Below, piece after piece: positions 56,784 through 64,000 of a stretch of 64,000 nucleotides of DNA (the stretch's first letter is position 1; each line of letters opens with the position of its first letter). Source of the DNA: GWE2-42-39 sp963662895 (lineage in GTDB: Bacteria > Bacteroidota > Bacteroidia > Bacteroidales > Prolixibacteraceae). The notes under the pieces are model-generated. The model made no database searches and was not told the origin of the DNA. It saw only the letters and a list, made by a program, of their open reading frames with translations. The stretch spans positions 2,728,001-2,792,000 of the forward strand of contig OY759982.1 of assembly GCA_963662895.1 (NCBI GenBank), read 5' to 3'. A program made the position numbers and the translations under genes.

Positions 56784-57876
56784 AGTTGTTCCTCCAGTTT
56801 TTTAATACAGATAAAAAGTTTTCTATTTGTTTTTCAGAATGAACTGCTGACACTGTTACACGAACAATAAATTTTTCCATTTTAACCGGATAATTTACAG
56901 AGGGTGCAATAATATAGTTTTCTTCAAGGTATGCCGATAATGCCCGGGCTGTTTGTTCCTCCTTAAAACAGACAGGAACGATCGGTGTACTTTCTCCCGA
57001 TGTTTCAAATCCCAGCTCTTTGACCCCGGTTCTTAAAAGTCCCGCGTTTTTTAAAAGAACATCGCGTAATCGCGGATTATTTTTTATCATTTTTAATGAT
57101 GAACAAGAGGCGGCAACAACAGGAGACGGTAAAGATGTTGATGCACTGTAAAATGCCGACCGACTGCGTACCTGCTGAATAAATTCCTCCGTTCCTGAAA
57201 GAAACCCGCCATATGATCCCAGAGCTTTGCTCATCGTTTCGGATTGGTATATGCCGGGTATCCCATCCAAATTGAAATATTCAGGAGTACCCCTGCCATT
57301 TACCCCCAAAACACCGGTTGCATGTGCATCGTCGACAACGATGATTGCATTGTATTTCTTTCCCAGGGAGTAAATCTGATCAAGCGGAGCTATCTCTCCG
57401 GTAAGGGCAAAAATACCATCTGTAATAATCAGTGCCCTCTGATTTTCATTTTTCTTCAATAATTTTTCCAGATGGTTTGCATCACAATGATTATAAAAAA
57501 TAATTTCTTTCATTCCGGTGGGGATACCGTCAATAATACTGGCATGGGCCATCGAATCGGCGAGAATTACAAAATACCGGTCTTTCAGATTTTCAAGCAG
57601 AAGTTTGTTCCCCATGTACCCCGAAGCAAAAACCATAGCTGCTTCCTGCCCCTTAAATTCAGCCAAAAGCTGCTCCAGTTCCAGGTGAATGTCAGATGTT
57701 CCGGTAGTTTGTCTCGATGCTGAAAAACTCACCCCGTATTTTTTCAAAGCATCAACAGCATTATTCACAACTTCAGGATGGTTCGCCAGTCCCAAATAAT
57801 TATTCCCTGCAAAATAGGAATACTGTTTATTGTTCAGGCTGATATAACTTCCAACCCCACTATTTAAGGTTATCAT
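56764..57876 (-). CDS. Alpha-oxoamine synthase (BioF/KBL-type PLP enzyme)
   Basis: A 370-aa fold-type I PLP enzyme that condenses an amino acid with an acyl-CoA. Visible are FAGNNYLGLANHP, the substrate loop region ASRQTTGTSDIHLELE, VVDDAHATGVLG, and the PLP Lys217 in SETMSKALGSYGG. The family includes KAPA synthase and 2-amino-3-ketobutyrate CoA ligase. The protein is slightly short and there are no other biotin or threonine genes near. Its overlap with the dipeptide epimerase gene instead suggests use of an amino acid released from murein peptides, such as L-alanine. The product is unknown. Confidence 0.85.
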   Translation of the reverse strand: MITLNSGVGSYISLNNKQYSYFAGNNYLGLANHPEVVNNAVDALKKYGVSFSASRQTTGTSDIHLELEQLLAEFKGQEAAMVFASGYMGNKLLLENLKDRYFVILADSMAHASIIDGIPTGMKEIIFYNHCDANHLEKLLKKNENQRALIITDGIFALTGEIAPLDQIYSLGKKYNAIIVVDDAHATGVLGVNGRGTPEYFNLDGIPGIYQSETMSKALGSYGGFLSGTEEFIQQVRSRSAFYSASTSLPSPVVAASCSSLKMIKNNPRLRDVLLKNAGLLRTGVKELGFETSGESTPIVPVCFKEEQTARALSAYLEENYIIAPSVNYPVKMEKFIVRVTVSAVHSEKQIENFLSVLKNWRNNYGRSHH

Positions 57877-57921
57877 TTTTGTCTTTTCTATTTCTTTCCA
57901 TCGGATATAATCAACGTGGCA

Positions 57922-59016
57922 TTAGTCCCCTTGTTCATCTGACATCTTTTCACGAAGGTCTTTCCTCATTTGCGTGACAACCTGATGAATTGTACTCCTG
58001 GTTAAGTCAAGCAAATCTTTTAAATCCGGCAGAACTAATTTTTCTTTGCCTGCTTTTTCAATTGACTGTATAACTGTAGTTAGTGAATTAATTTTGAAGC
58101 TAGCTATGCTTGACTTCATTTTATGGGCTAAAGCCCCCATTTGTCCCAAATCGTCAGATTCATATGCCTGAATCATTTCATCTACAAGCAGAGGTGTCTG
58201 GGTACAAAACAAATCTACCACTTTCCTAATGAAAGCATCGCTCCCCCTGCTAAATGAATTCATCAAAGAGAGGTCATATAACTGTTCCTCCGGAGCTGAA
58301 ATATGACTGGTTCTTTCATCTTCATTTTTCATTTCCAATTCAAGCTTTTTCTTTTCTGTAATATCAAAATGAACACTAACAGAACCGACTAATTCTCCCT
58401 TATTGTTGTAATTTGGCGCCCCGCTTATTAACCACCAGCGGTGTTCTCCTTTTTTATTAGAAACAGATAGTTCATAAGCATCCGGAATACCTCTTTTTCG
58501 GAGTTCATTTTTCTCACAGAAGATCTCCATACTTTCCGGCCTTGCCAGCAATGCAGAAGCTTTTCTCCCAATAAGTTCCTCCTGAGAATAACCACTCATT
58601 ACACAAAAACTATGGTTTGCATATTGAATGATCTCATCATTGTCAACTTCGAGTAATCCCAGATTTATATTTGCAATTACTTGCTCCATTGAACCGAACC
58701 AGGGTGATCCAATAAATAATAATTGCTGGTTGCTTTCTAAAAATTCGAATTGTCCCCGCAGTATTGTACGATGCGGATTACTGCATTCAATTACAACCTC
58801 TTGATTTGTTAGCGACAGCATTGACCAAAAATCGGGAATCTCTAATTCCGGCCTTTTTATAATATAGTTAGCCAGGAAAAATTTCTGACTGGTCCCGGGG
58901 AATAATTTTTCAAGTGTTTTTCCGCATGAAGTAACAACCAAATCAGAATTGATTAAAATATAAAACGGAAAAATACAGTTAAATTGAGTCTCGTCAAATT
59001 TTATATTTAATGCCAT
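57922..59016 (-). CDS. PAS-domain protein with C-terminal Hpt phosphotransfer domain, no kinase
   Basis: A 364-aa cytoplasmic protein. Residues about 10-110 (FPFYILINSDLVVTSCGKTL) resemble the HNOBA-type PAS domain associated with haem-NO/oxygen signalling. A second PAS occupies about 112-222 (YSQEELIGRKASALLARPES; FDITEKKK). Residues about 245-350 form an Hpt four-helix domain with His298 in ALAHKMKSSIASF. HisKA and ATPase domains are absent, so it cannot phosphorylate itself and must accept phosphate from a receiver, perhaps one in the hybrid system at 32833-36481. It lies 45 bp upstream of the oxoamine synthase gene on the same strand and may be co-transcribed. Confidence 0.82.
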   Translation of the reverse strand: MALNIKFDETQFNCIFPFYILINSDLVVTSCGKTLEKLFPGTSQKFFLANYIIKRPELEIPDFWSMLSLTNQEVVIECSNPHRTILRGQFEFLESNQQLLFIGSPWFGSMEQVIANINLGLLEVDNDEIIQYANHSFCVMSGYSQEELIGRKASALLARPESMEIFCEKNELRKRGIPDAYELSVSNKKGEHRWWLISGAPNYNNKGELVGSVSVHFDITEKKKLELEMKNEDERTSHISAPEEQLYDLSLMNSFSRGSDAFIRKVVDLFCTQTPLLVDEMIQAYESDDLGQMGALAHKMKSSIASFKINSLTTVIQSIEKAGKEKLVLPDLKDLLDLTRSTIHQVVTQMRKDLREKMSDEQGD

Positions 59017-59464
59017 TTCTTTTTACCTGCTTACTTTAAAAATTTCATGATCATATCCATCCTCTCTGCTCAGAATTAGCTCAAGTTCTACAAACATATT
59101 ATAATTTCTCATACAACACTTTAGAAATACATTAATATTTTGAACTCTAATTCTACTTTAACAGATTCCGTCAAAATCGAAAAATCTATCCGCTTTACCC
59201 TAAGCCCTGTGGGGGAACCCGATCGATTTTCCTGATTTCTCCCCTTGGGGTTGGGGTATAAAATCAGAAAAATTAGCCTTCCTCCTAAATCTGTCAGTAG
59301 AACTAATAAAATTACAAAAATTCATCGTAATTAGTAAGCCCTTTTTCTATTCATCTAATACGGGGCATGAATTGAAGATGATTACTATAAATCAACACAT
59401 TAGCTTTCACAAAGATTCAAAACTCTGAAAAAGCTCTTCGAAGTTCCGCTTCGGGAAGTAAAAG
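59017..59464. other. Gene-free region upstream of the PAS-Hpt gene
   Basis: A TATGTTTG box on the minus strand (59091-59098) is a possible -7 element for the PAS-Hpt gene, without a clear -33 partner. At about 59229-59278 there is an imperfect stem (TTTTCCTGATTT/AAATCAGAAAAA) enclosing CCCCTTGGGG. No ORF with family character was found. Confidence 0.4.
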
Positions 59465-59820
59465 TTTTACTCCTTGAAGTGAGAGACTCAGCCCCTGGAA
59501 TGAAAAGATTACTCCCTGGAATAACTCCGGTATTTCGAAGCGAAAATGATTTATTCCAAAGAGTAACCCAATTATCTTTGGGAATACTTCAATTATTCTT
59601 CGGGGTAACTCAATTATTCCCCGGAATACTTCTTTTATTCTTTGGGATAATTCAATTATTCCTTGAAATACTTCTTTTATTCCTTGGGGTAACTCAATTA
59701 TTCCTTGAAATACTTCTTTTATTCCTTGGGGTAACTCAATTATTCCTTGAAATACTTCAATTATTCCCTGGAATTGTTCAATTACTCTTCGAAATAGTTC
59801 AGTTATTCTTCAGGCACATG
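59465..59820. repeat. 21-bp-period tandem array of small palindromic units
   Basis: Twelve head-to-tail units of exactly 21 bp run from 59569 to 59820, typified by CAATTATTCCTTGAAATACTT and CTTTTATTCCTTGGGGTAACT, often alternating as a 42-bp double unit. About five more degenerate units lie before 59569. Many units hold a short palindrome such as TATTCCCCGGAATA or ATTCCCTGGAAT. Because 21 is a multiple of 3, an ORF of repeating Leu/Phe-rich heptads stays open across it, but that ORF has no other protein-like property and I do not call it a gene. Confidence 0.8.
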
Positions 59821-59903
59821 GTTTACGGGGGGGTGTTGGTGTCGTTCCTTCGGAACCGTTCTCTAAAAAAAGAACGGTTCCTTTCGCAGCACAATAAAGT
59901 CTA

Positions 59904-60164
59904 TTATTGTTTTTTTGATAACAGGTAAGCGATAAAGGCAGGCAGGTTGCCAATGAAGACAAATATTGTCCATAGAATATATTTCTCATTTCTGTTACGC
60001 GAATCGAAATAAACCCCAACAGGTAACGACAACCAATAGATAAGGAAAGTAATGAACAGTGCAATACTGATAATTACATAAAAGTACGAACAGTCAAAAG
60101 GACTTGTTACTTTTTCGTCTCCGGGGTAAATCCAAAAATGGAACTTCGATAAAGTACCGGAAGG
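59904..60164 (-). pseudogene. Small membrane protein ORF lacking an ATG
   Basis: A minus-strand frame of about 86 codons is open between a TAA near 60165 and the stop at 59904. It reads FWIYPGDEKVTSPFDCSYFY, then VIISIALFITFLIYWLSLPV, FDSRNRNEKYILWTIFVFIG and NLPAFIAYLLSKKQ. Two membrane helices and the charged turn between them look like a genuine short integral membrane protein, but no ATG, GTG or TTG fits its start. It may be the 3' part of a truncated gene or use a rare start. A different-frame 84-codon ORF over the same bases starts with ATG but has no such character. Confidence 0.4.
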
Positions 60165-60260
60165 TTATGTTATTATCTTTGAAAAGTACTATTTTTACCT
60201 TGTTTTGTGGCATCGGTTAAAATACTGCGGTTGTAATTTTGTATCAAAAAAATATATAAA

Positions 60261-60935
60261 ATGGCGTTTACAGGATTTACAAAAACAGCTATCGAATTTC
60301 TTAAAAATTTGGCTGCCAATAACAACAAGGAATGGTTTGAAAACAACAGGGACACCTACGAAGCACATCTCCTGAAACCGTTAAAACAGTTATCTGCCGA
60401 GCTGGGGGTTGTAATAAACAATATTGACAAAGAAATAGAAATAGCCCCAAAAGTAAACAAAACCATCTCGAAAATATACAGGGACACACGTTTTTCGAAC
60501 GACAAATCGCCCTTTCGTACAGGGTTATGGTTAACTTTTAGGCGGCCGAACAAATTGTGGGGGAATGTTCCTGAATTTTACTTTTATTTTACACCGGAAG
60601 AATACCAATATGGCATGGGGTATTATGCGGCAACATCTGAAAATATGAGGTGTATGAGAGAACACATTAGCCGCGATCCACAACGTTTTAAGAAAATAAT
60701 TGAAGCTTATGAAAATCAGGATTGCTTTAAACTGGTTGGGGAAAATTACAAAAAACTCATTCCAAATGAACTTCCCGAAGAATTTCATCTCTGGTATCAA
60801 AAAAAGAATATCGCAGTAAGTTGTACAAAAAAAATCGGACAGGGATTTTATGCTGAAAACCTGGGGCAGGTTTTAGCCGATGCCTATAAGTTTAATGCGG
60901 AGTTTTATCTTTTTATAATAGAAAGTATCCGTTAA
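60261..60935 (+). CDS. DUF2461-family protein
   Basis: A 224-aa soluble protein of the DUF2461/TIGR02453 family. The family start is GFTKTAIEFLKNLAANNNKE followed by WFENNRDTYE. The middle has the conserved ISKIYRDTRFSNDKSPFRTG and FYFYFTPEEYQYGMGYY. Length is normal. Function is unknown in the family. It is the first of a run of small plus-strand genes, transcribed away from the membrane ORF at 59904. Confidence 0.9.
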   Translation: MAFTGFTKTAIEFLKNLAANNNKEWFENNRDTYEAHLLKPLKQLSAELGVVINNIDKEIEIAPKVNKTISKIYRDTRFSNDKSPFRTGLWLTFRRPNKLWGNVPEFYFYFTPEEYQYGMGYYAATSENMRCMREHISRDPQRFKKIIEAYENQDCFKLVGENYKKLIPNELPEEFHLWYQKKNIAVSCTKKIGQGFYAENLGQVLADAYKFNAEFYLFIIESIR

Positions 60936-61027
60936 TAGATAAACCGTAAAAAACATTTTTGCAGTTACACGTCGGGAAGGAGTGTGAACTTGCGTAAATT
61001 TGTGTAAGAACTTAAAAGACAAAAATT

Positions 61028-61369
61028 ATGAACGAACTAATTGCCTGCTGCGGCCTTAACTGCGCCGAATGCGATGCACGAATCGCAACTGTCAACAACG
61101 ATGAAAAACTTCGTGAAGAAGTAGCTGAAAAATGGAAGGTTCAATACAACGTGCCTGAAATTACAGCCGAAATGATTAACTGTACCGGTTGCCGTGTCGA
61201 AGGCGTAAAAATCGGGCATTGTGCCGAATGCGAAATCCGCAATTGCGTGCAGAAAAAAGCTTTTGCTACCTGTGCCGACTGTGCCGAAATGGAGACCTGC
61301 CCTACCATTGGAGGAATGCATAAATTTGTGCCCCAGGCAAAAAGTAATTTGATGTCATTGAAGAATTAA
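61028..61369 (+). CDS. DUF3795-family cysteine-rich protein
   Basis: A 113-aa protein with about 14 Cys in CxxC-like groups: ACCGLNCAECDARIA, INCTGCRVEG, GHCAECEIRNCVQKK, ATCADCAEMETCP. This is the DUF3795 pattern, probably binding metal or an Fe-S cluster. It starts at ATG 61028, 92 bp after the DUF2461 gene. The family is common in anaerobes, without known function. Confidence 0.9.
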   Translation: MNELIACCGLNCAECDARIATVNNDEKLREEVAEKWKVQYNVPEITAEMINCTGCRVEGVKIGHCAECEIRNCVQKKAFATCADCAEMETCPTIGGMHKFVPQAKSNLMSLKN

Positions 61370-61657
61370 TCTGTTTGACATTAGAAAATTAAGAGTAGAT
61401 AATACATTGATTGCCAAACTTTCTTTACATTTGCACACAGATTAAAAACGGTTAGTTTTGAGAATTATTCTAAAATTGGTAATTACAGCATAATTTAACC
61501 TCAGGAAGCCACAGGTTAATGTTTGTTGTTTCAGGAAAATCTTCCTGAAAGGGTTTCTTTATACATTAATATTTAGTATTAAAAGTTATTTCACACAAGA
61601 GATAACGAGTGTTTTTTATGTAATTACAAAAAAAGATTAATCATAAACTCAAAAAAT

Positions 61658-62191
61658 ATGTTCGATATAAGAAAAATCCAGGAACAGGTAATATACAACG
61701 CCGTAAAAGCAGAAAGCGATGATACAACGGCTCAACAAATTGCAAATAATGCCCTGGAAAACAATCCTGAATGGGTAAAAAATACAATGAAAAGGCTGAA
61801 AGACAAATTCGATGCTTCTACCGTAAAAAAAATCAGGATGAACTGCCAGTGCGGTTACGCGATGGACGAGAAACTTGCTTTGGTCAAAGAGCTTATGGCA
61901 TCGTCTTCCAATCTGGAAGAATTTGCCTCGCAGGAAAAAGCAAAAGCAGCCGGTTTATCGTACCGCGATGGCGAACTGTACCTGATGTTCCCGTTTTGTC
62001 CCTGCCCGATGCTTGCCGAAGTAGAACGATTGGATGACGATACCTGGTGCCAATGCACAACCGGGTACAGCAAAGTCCTTTTCGAAAAAGCATTTGGGTG
62101 CGAAGTCGATGTAGAACTGCTCAAAAGCGTGAAAATGGGAGATGACATTTGCCTGATGAAGATCACGCCGCTTGGTTTAATTATGTTTTGA
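61658..62191 (+). CDS. Cysteine-rich protein, DUF6144-like
   Basis: A 177-aa protein with Cys groups MNCQCGYAMDEKLALVKELM, FPFCPCPMLAEVE and TWCQCTTGYSKVLFEKAFGC. The final part (VELLKSVKMGDDICLMKITP) resembles the end of a small ligand-binding fold. I place it with DUF6144 on pattern memory, not certainty. It may bind metal through its Cys pairs. Preceded by a 288-bp gap with no other gene and followed 45 bp later by a DUF1330-type gene. Confidence 0.7.
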   Translation: MFDIRKIQEQVIYNAVKAESDDTTAQQIANNALENNPEWVKNTMKRLKDKFDASTVKKIRMNCQCGYAMDEKLALVKELMASSSNLEEFASQEKAKAAGLSYRDGELYLMFPFCPCPMLAEVERLDDDTWCQCTTGYSKVLFEKAFGCEVDVELLKSVKMGDDICLMKITPLGLIMF

Positions 62192-62236
62192 TTTACAGGG
62201 TAATATATGATATACATTATCGAAAGGAATTACAAA

Positions 62237-62527
62237 ATGAGTGCGTATTTTATAGCAAGGGTTAATATTTGGAACAGAGAAAAATATAAAGAATATTTAA
62301 GGCTTGTGACCGCAATTATCCAAAAGTACGAAGGTAAAACTGTTGTAAGAACAGAACAACCTGTAACAATGGAAGGGAAGGAAGAAAATCGCAGGATAAT
62401 TATCCTTGAGTTTCCTTCCGTTGAAAAAGCAAAAGAATTTTACAATTCTTCTGAATATTCTGTGGCAAAGAGTATAAGAAAGGAAGCCTCTGAAGGAGAA
62501 GTTATTATTGTTGAAACAATTAATTAA
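62237..62527 (+). CDS. DUF1330-family protein
   Basis: A 96-aa dimeric ferredoxin-like-fold protein of the DUF1330 family. Start MSAYFIARVNIWNREKYKEY, with the family features GKTVVRTEQPVTMEG and IILEFPSVEKAKEFYNSSEY. ATG 62237 is chosen because AAAGGA lies 6 bp upstream and the family starts here; a longer frame begins at 62207. The family often accompanies stress or detoxification genes but has no assigned reaction. Confidence 0.88.
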   Translation: MSAYFIARVNIWNREKYKEYLRLVTAIIQKYEGKTVVRTEQPVTMEGKEENRRIIILEFPSVEKAKEFYNSSEYSVAKSIRKEASEGEVIIVETIN

Positions 62528-62555
62528 GTGAAATTAAAAAAATAACATATAAAAA

Positions 62556-62584
62556 AGAGATTCCTCCCTTCGGTCGGAATCTCT
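62556..62584 (-). terminator. Hairpin between DUF1330 and GNAT genes
   Basis: AGAGATTCC (62556-62564) pairs with GGAATCTCT (62576-62584) around a TCCCTTCGGTC loop. The T-run follows the stem only on the minus strand, although both flanking genes are on plus; the A-run before it makes it a possible bidirectional terminator. Confidence 0.55.
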
Positions 62585-62619
62585 CACTCACAAAGTTTAA
62601 TAATTTATTTTTGAAAATT

Positions 62620-63078
62620 ATGCAAGTAAATATTTTACAAGCAAATAGAGAAGACTTAGAATTAATTCTACAATTGCAAAAAGAGTGTTATCTAAGCGAA
62701 GCTGAAATTTATAATGATTACAATATTCAGCCTTTGCAACAAGATATCCATTCATTAGAAACAGAATTTATTGAACATAAGTTCCTGAAAGCCGTAGTTG
62801 AGGGTGAAATTGTAGGTTCTGTCCGTGGTTTCTTTGATGGAGAAACATGCCATATAGGGAAACTTATTGTAAAAAAGGATTTTCAAAATAAAGGGATAGG
62901 TAAACTATTATTGAAATCGATGGAATCTTCTTTTCCGGATTGTAAAAAATTTGAGCTATTTACGGGAAATAAAAGTATAAAGAATTTGTACTTATATGAT
63001 AAACTTGGTTACAAGGAATTTAAGAGAGAAACGTTGAGTGACAATATGTCAATGGTTTATTTAGAGAAAGTGATATAA
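62620..63078 (+). CDS. GNAT-family N-acetyltransferase
   Basis: A 152-aa acetyl-CoA-dependent transferase. Motif A with the CoA pyrophosphate loop is GKLIVKKDFQNKGIGKLLLK (Q-x-x-G-x-G). The end NLYLYDKLGYKEFKRETLSD has the usual aromatic finish (LGYKEF). ATG 62620 is used; the frame also extends 9 bp to a TTG. Substrate unknown. It is preceded by a hairpin and followed by the ferredoxin-nitroreductase gene. Confidence 0.9.
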   Translation: MQVNILQANREDLELILQLQKECYLSEAEIYNDYNIQPLQQDIHSLETEFIEHKFLKAVVEGEIVGSVRGFFDGETCHIGKLIVKKDFQNKGIGKLLLKSMESSFPDCKKFELFTGNKSIKNLYLYDKLGYKEFKRETLSDNMSMVYLEKVI

Positions 63079-63206
63079 AAAGAAAACAACGAAACGCTAA
63101 TTGTATATAAAACATCTTGGCAGAAAGTGCTAATTTTGAAGTCGGAACATCAAAATTTAATGTTCCGTTAAAAAAAAGAAGGAATTACCGATTAATACAC
63201 AACCTT

Positions 63207-64000
63207 ATGAATTTACTAACTATCGACCGTTCAAAATGTCAGCAATGTGAAATTTGTGTAGATATCTGCCCGATGGACATTATTTCAATGGTAGATGATG
63301 GTTTTCCGTTTGCCCCGGAAGAAAACGAACAATGCTGTGTGCTTTGTGGCCATTGCGAGGCGGTTTGCACTACCCAGGCATTAAAGCATAATCGTCTACC
63401 TGAAATGCCACTCATTCAACAGGATAAATTAAAGGAAATGACACCTGAAAATCTGTCCGAGTATTTCCGTTGCCGCCGTTCAATCCGCGAATTTCTTCCA
63501 AAAGCAGTTGGAAAATCGAAGTTGGAAAAAATATTCGAAGTGGTCAATTATTCTCCGACAGGAGTTAACCTTCAAAAAAATAAATGGATAATAATTTGCG
63601 CTCCGGCAATCATCCGACAGTTGAGCAGTGCCGTTATCGAGTGGATGAGAACAATGATACAGGCAAAAGCAGACCTTGCACAATACCTTGGTTTTGAGAC
63701 ATTAGTTAATTCTTATGAACAGGGCGAAGATGTTATTTGTCGCGATGCCTCCAATCTTGTTATTGGCTATACCGATGCTGCCTATGCCGGAGGAGCAATA
63801 GATTCCGTTATAGCCACTGCACATATGGAATTATTGTTGCCTTCGTTTGGGCTTGGCGGATGCTGGGCAGGCTTTGTAATGATTGCCCTGGGCAGTTCAC
63901 AGGAAGTGAAGAATGTCGTTGGCCTGGACGAATCGCACGCCGTACGTTCCGCGCTGATGATTGGCTATCCGAAATATCGTTATTCCAAAGTGCCATACCG
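63207..64000 (+). CDS. Ferredoxin-nitroreductase fusion (3' end beyond window)
   Basis: From ATG 63207, 264 codons run open to the edge. The N-terminus (about 1-60) has two 4Fe-4S motifs, CQQCEICVDICP and CCVLCGHCEAVC. From about 85 comes a nitroreductase-fold FMN domain (CRRSIREFLPK; VNYSPTGVNLQKNKWIII; SFGLGGCWAGFVMIA; ALMIGYPKYRY). Such fusions pass electrons through the clusters to the flavin and reduce nitro groups or quinones. It is nearly complete, as relatives are about 270-280 residues. Confidence 0.9.
   Translation, partial: MNLLTIDRSKCQQCEICVDICPMDIISMVDDGFPFAPEENEQCCVLCGHCEAVCTTQALKHNRLPEMPLIQQDKLKEMTPENLSEYFRCRRSIREFLPKAVGKSKLEKIFEVVNYSPTGVNLQKNKWIIICAPAIIRQLSSAVIEWMRTMIQAKADLAQYLGFETLVNSYEQGEDVICRDASNLVIGYTDAAYAGGAIDSVIATAHMELLLPSFGLGGCWAGFVMIALGSSQEVKNVVGLDESHAVRSALMIGYPKYRYSKVPY

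Noticed and set aside
59479..59928. 149-codon plus-strand ORF of Leu/Phe-rich heptads across the repeat array
   Set aside because: It stays open only because the repeat period is a multiple of three; the sequence has no signal, domain or plausible start context and changes character abruptly after the array.
59810..60064. 84-codon minus-strand ORF with ATG
   Set aside because: Its sequence looks random (many Cys/Leu, no helix pattern), whereas another frame of the same DNA reads as a coherent membrane protein.

Overview
The window comes from a Bacteroidetes chromosome, probably a Bacteroidales/Marinilabiliales-like glycan degrader (inference). The signs are four-part sigma/FecR/SusC/SusD loci, promoters of the Bacteroidetes type (TTTG, 19-21 bp, TAnnTTTG), few Shine-Dalgarno sites, a 16S-Ile-Ala-23S-5S rRNA operon, and many BNR/sialidase, sulfatase and lipoprotein genes.

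Region 1 (1-14442, all minus). Two complete regulator-plus-transporter loci lie head to tail. In transcription order the first is ECF sigma, FecR, SusC and SusD at 14382-7437. The second is the same set at 7047-1, and its SusD runs off the left edge. A third copy of this layout is at 52985-45508. In all three, the fecR-susC junction carries a pair of hairpins with closely similar spacing.

Region 2 (14469-26008, minus) is a sialic-acid utilisation operon. A GntR/FadR-type regulator with a palindrome touching its start codon is followed by a NanM-like propeller fused to a sodium:solute symporter, an N-acetylneuraminate lyase, a GH33 sialidase, a sulfatase, a very small secreted peptide, a tandem double-propeller BNR protein and a second GH33 sialidase with an N-terminal extension. 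A decayed DHDPS/NAL-family gene lies beyond its end. Together these would desulfate and desialylate host-type glycans outside the cytoplasm, anomerise and import Neu5Ac, and split it to ManNAc and pyruvate. No ManNAc epimerase or kinase is in the window.

Region 3 (26184-37328) holds an exported superoxide dismutase, a complete rRNA operon with two tandem promoters, a receiver-only response regulator divergent from a PAS-rich hybrid kinase, a small ORF and tRNA-Pro.

Region 4 (37457-53050) begins at tRNA-Pro with a truncated tyrosine recombinase and an IS200-like element. It continues into an eroding polysaccharide-utilisation locus: GH78-like rhamnosidase, fragments of an esterase, a GRP sugar transporter and a GH2 enzyme, an intact glycosidase-like lipoprotein and a broken paralogue of it, then SusD, SusC, FecR and sigma.

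Region 5 (53057-59016, minus) has a transglutaminase-like lipoprotein, a dipeptide epimerase and an alpha-oxoamine synthase, probably for peptide or muropeptide salvage, preceded by a PAS-Hpt protein with no kinase domain.

Region 6 (59465-64000) contains a 21-bp-period array of small palindromes, a membrane ORF without an ATG, and a run of small plus-strand genes (DUF2461, DUF3795, a Cys-rich protein, DUF1330, GNAT) ending in a ferredoxin-nitroreductase cut by the right edge. No CRISPR array or phage module was seen.
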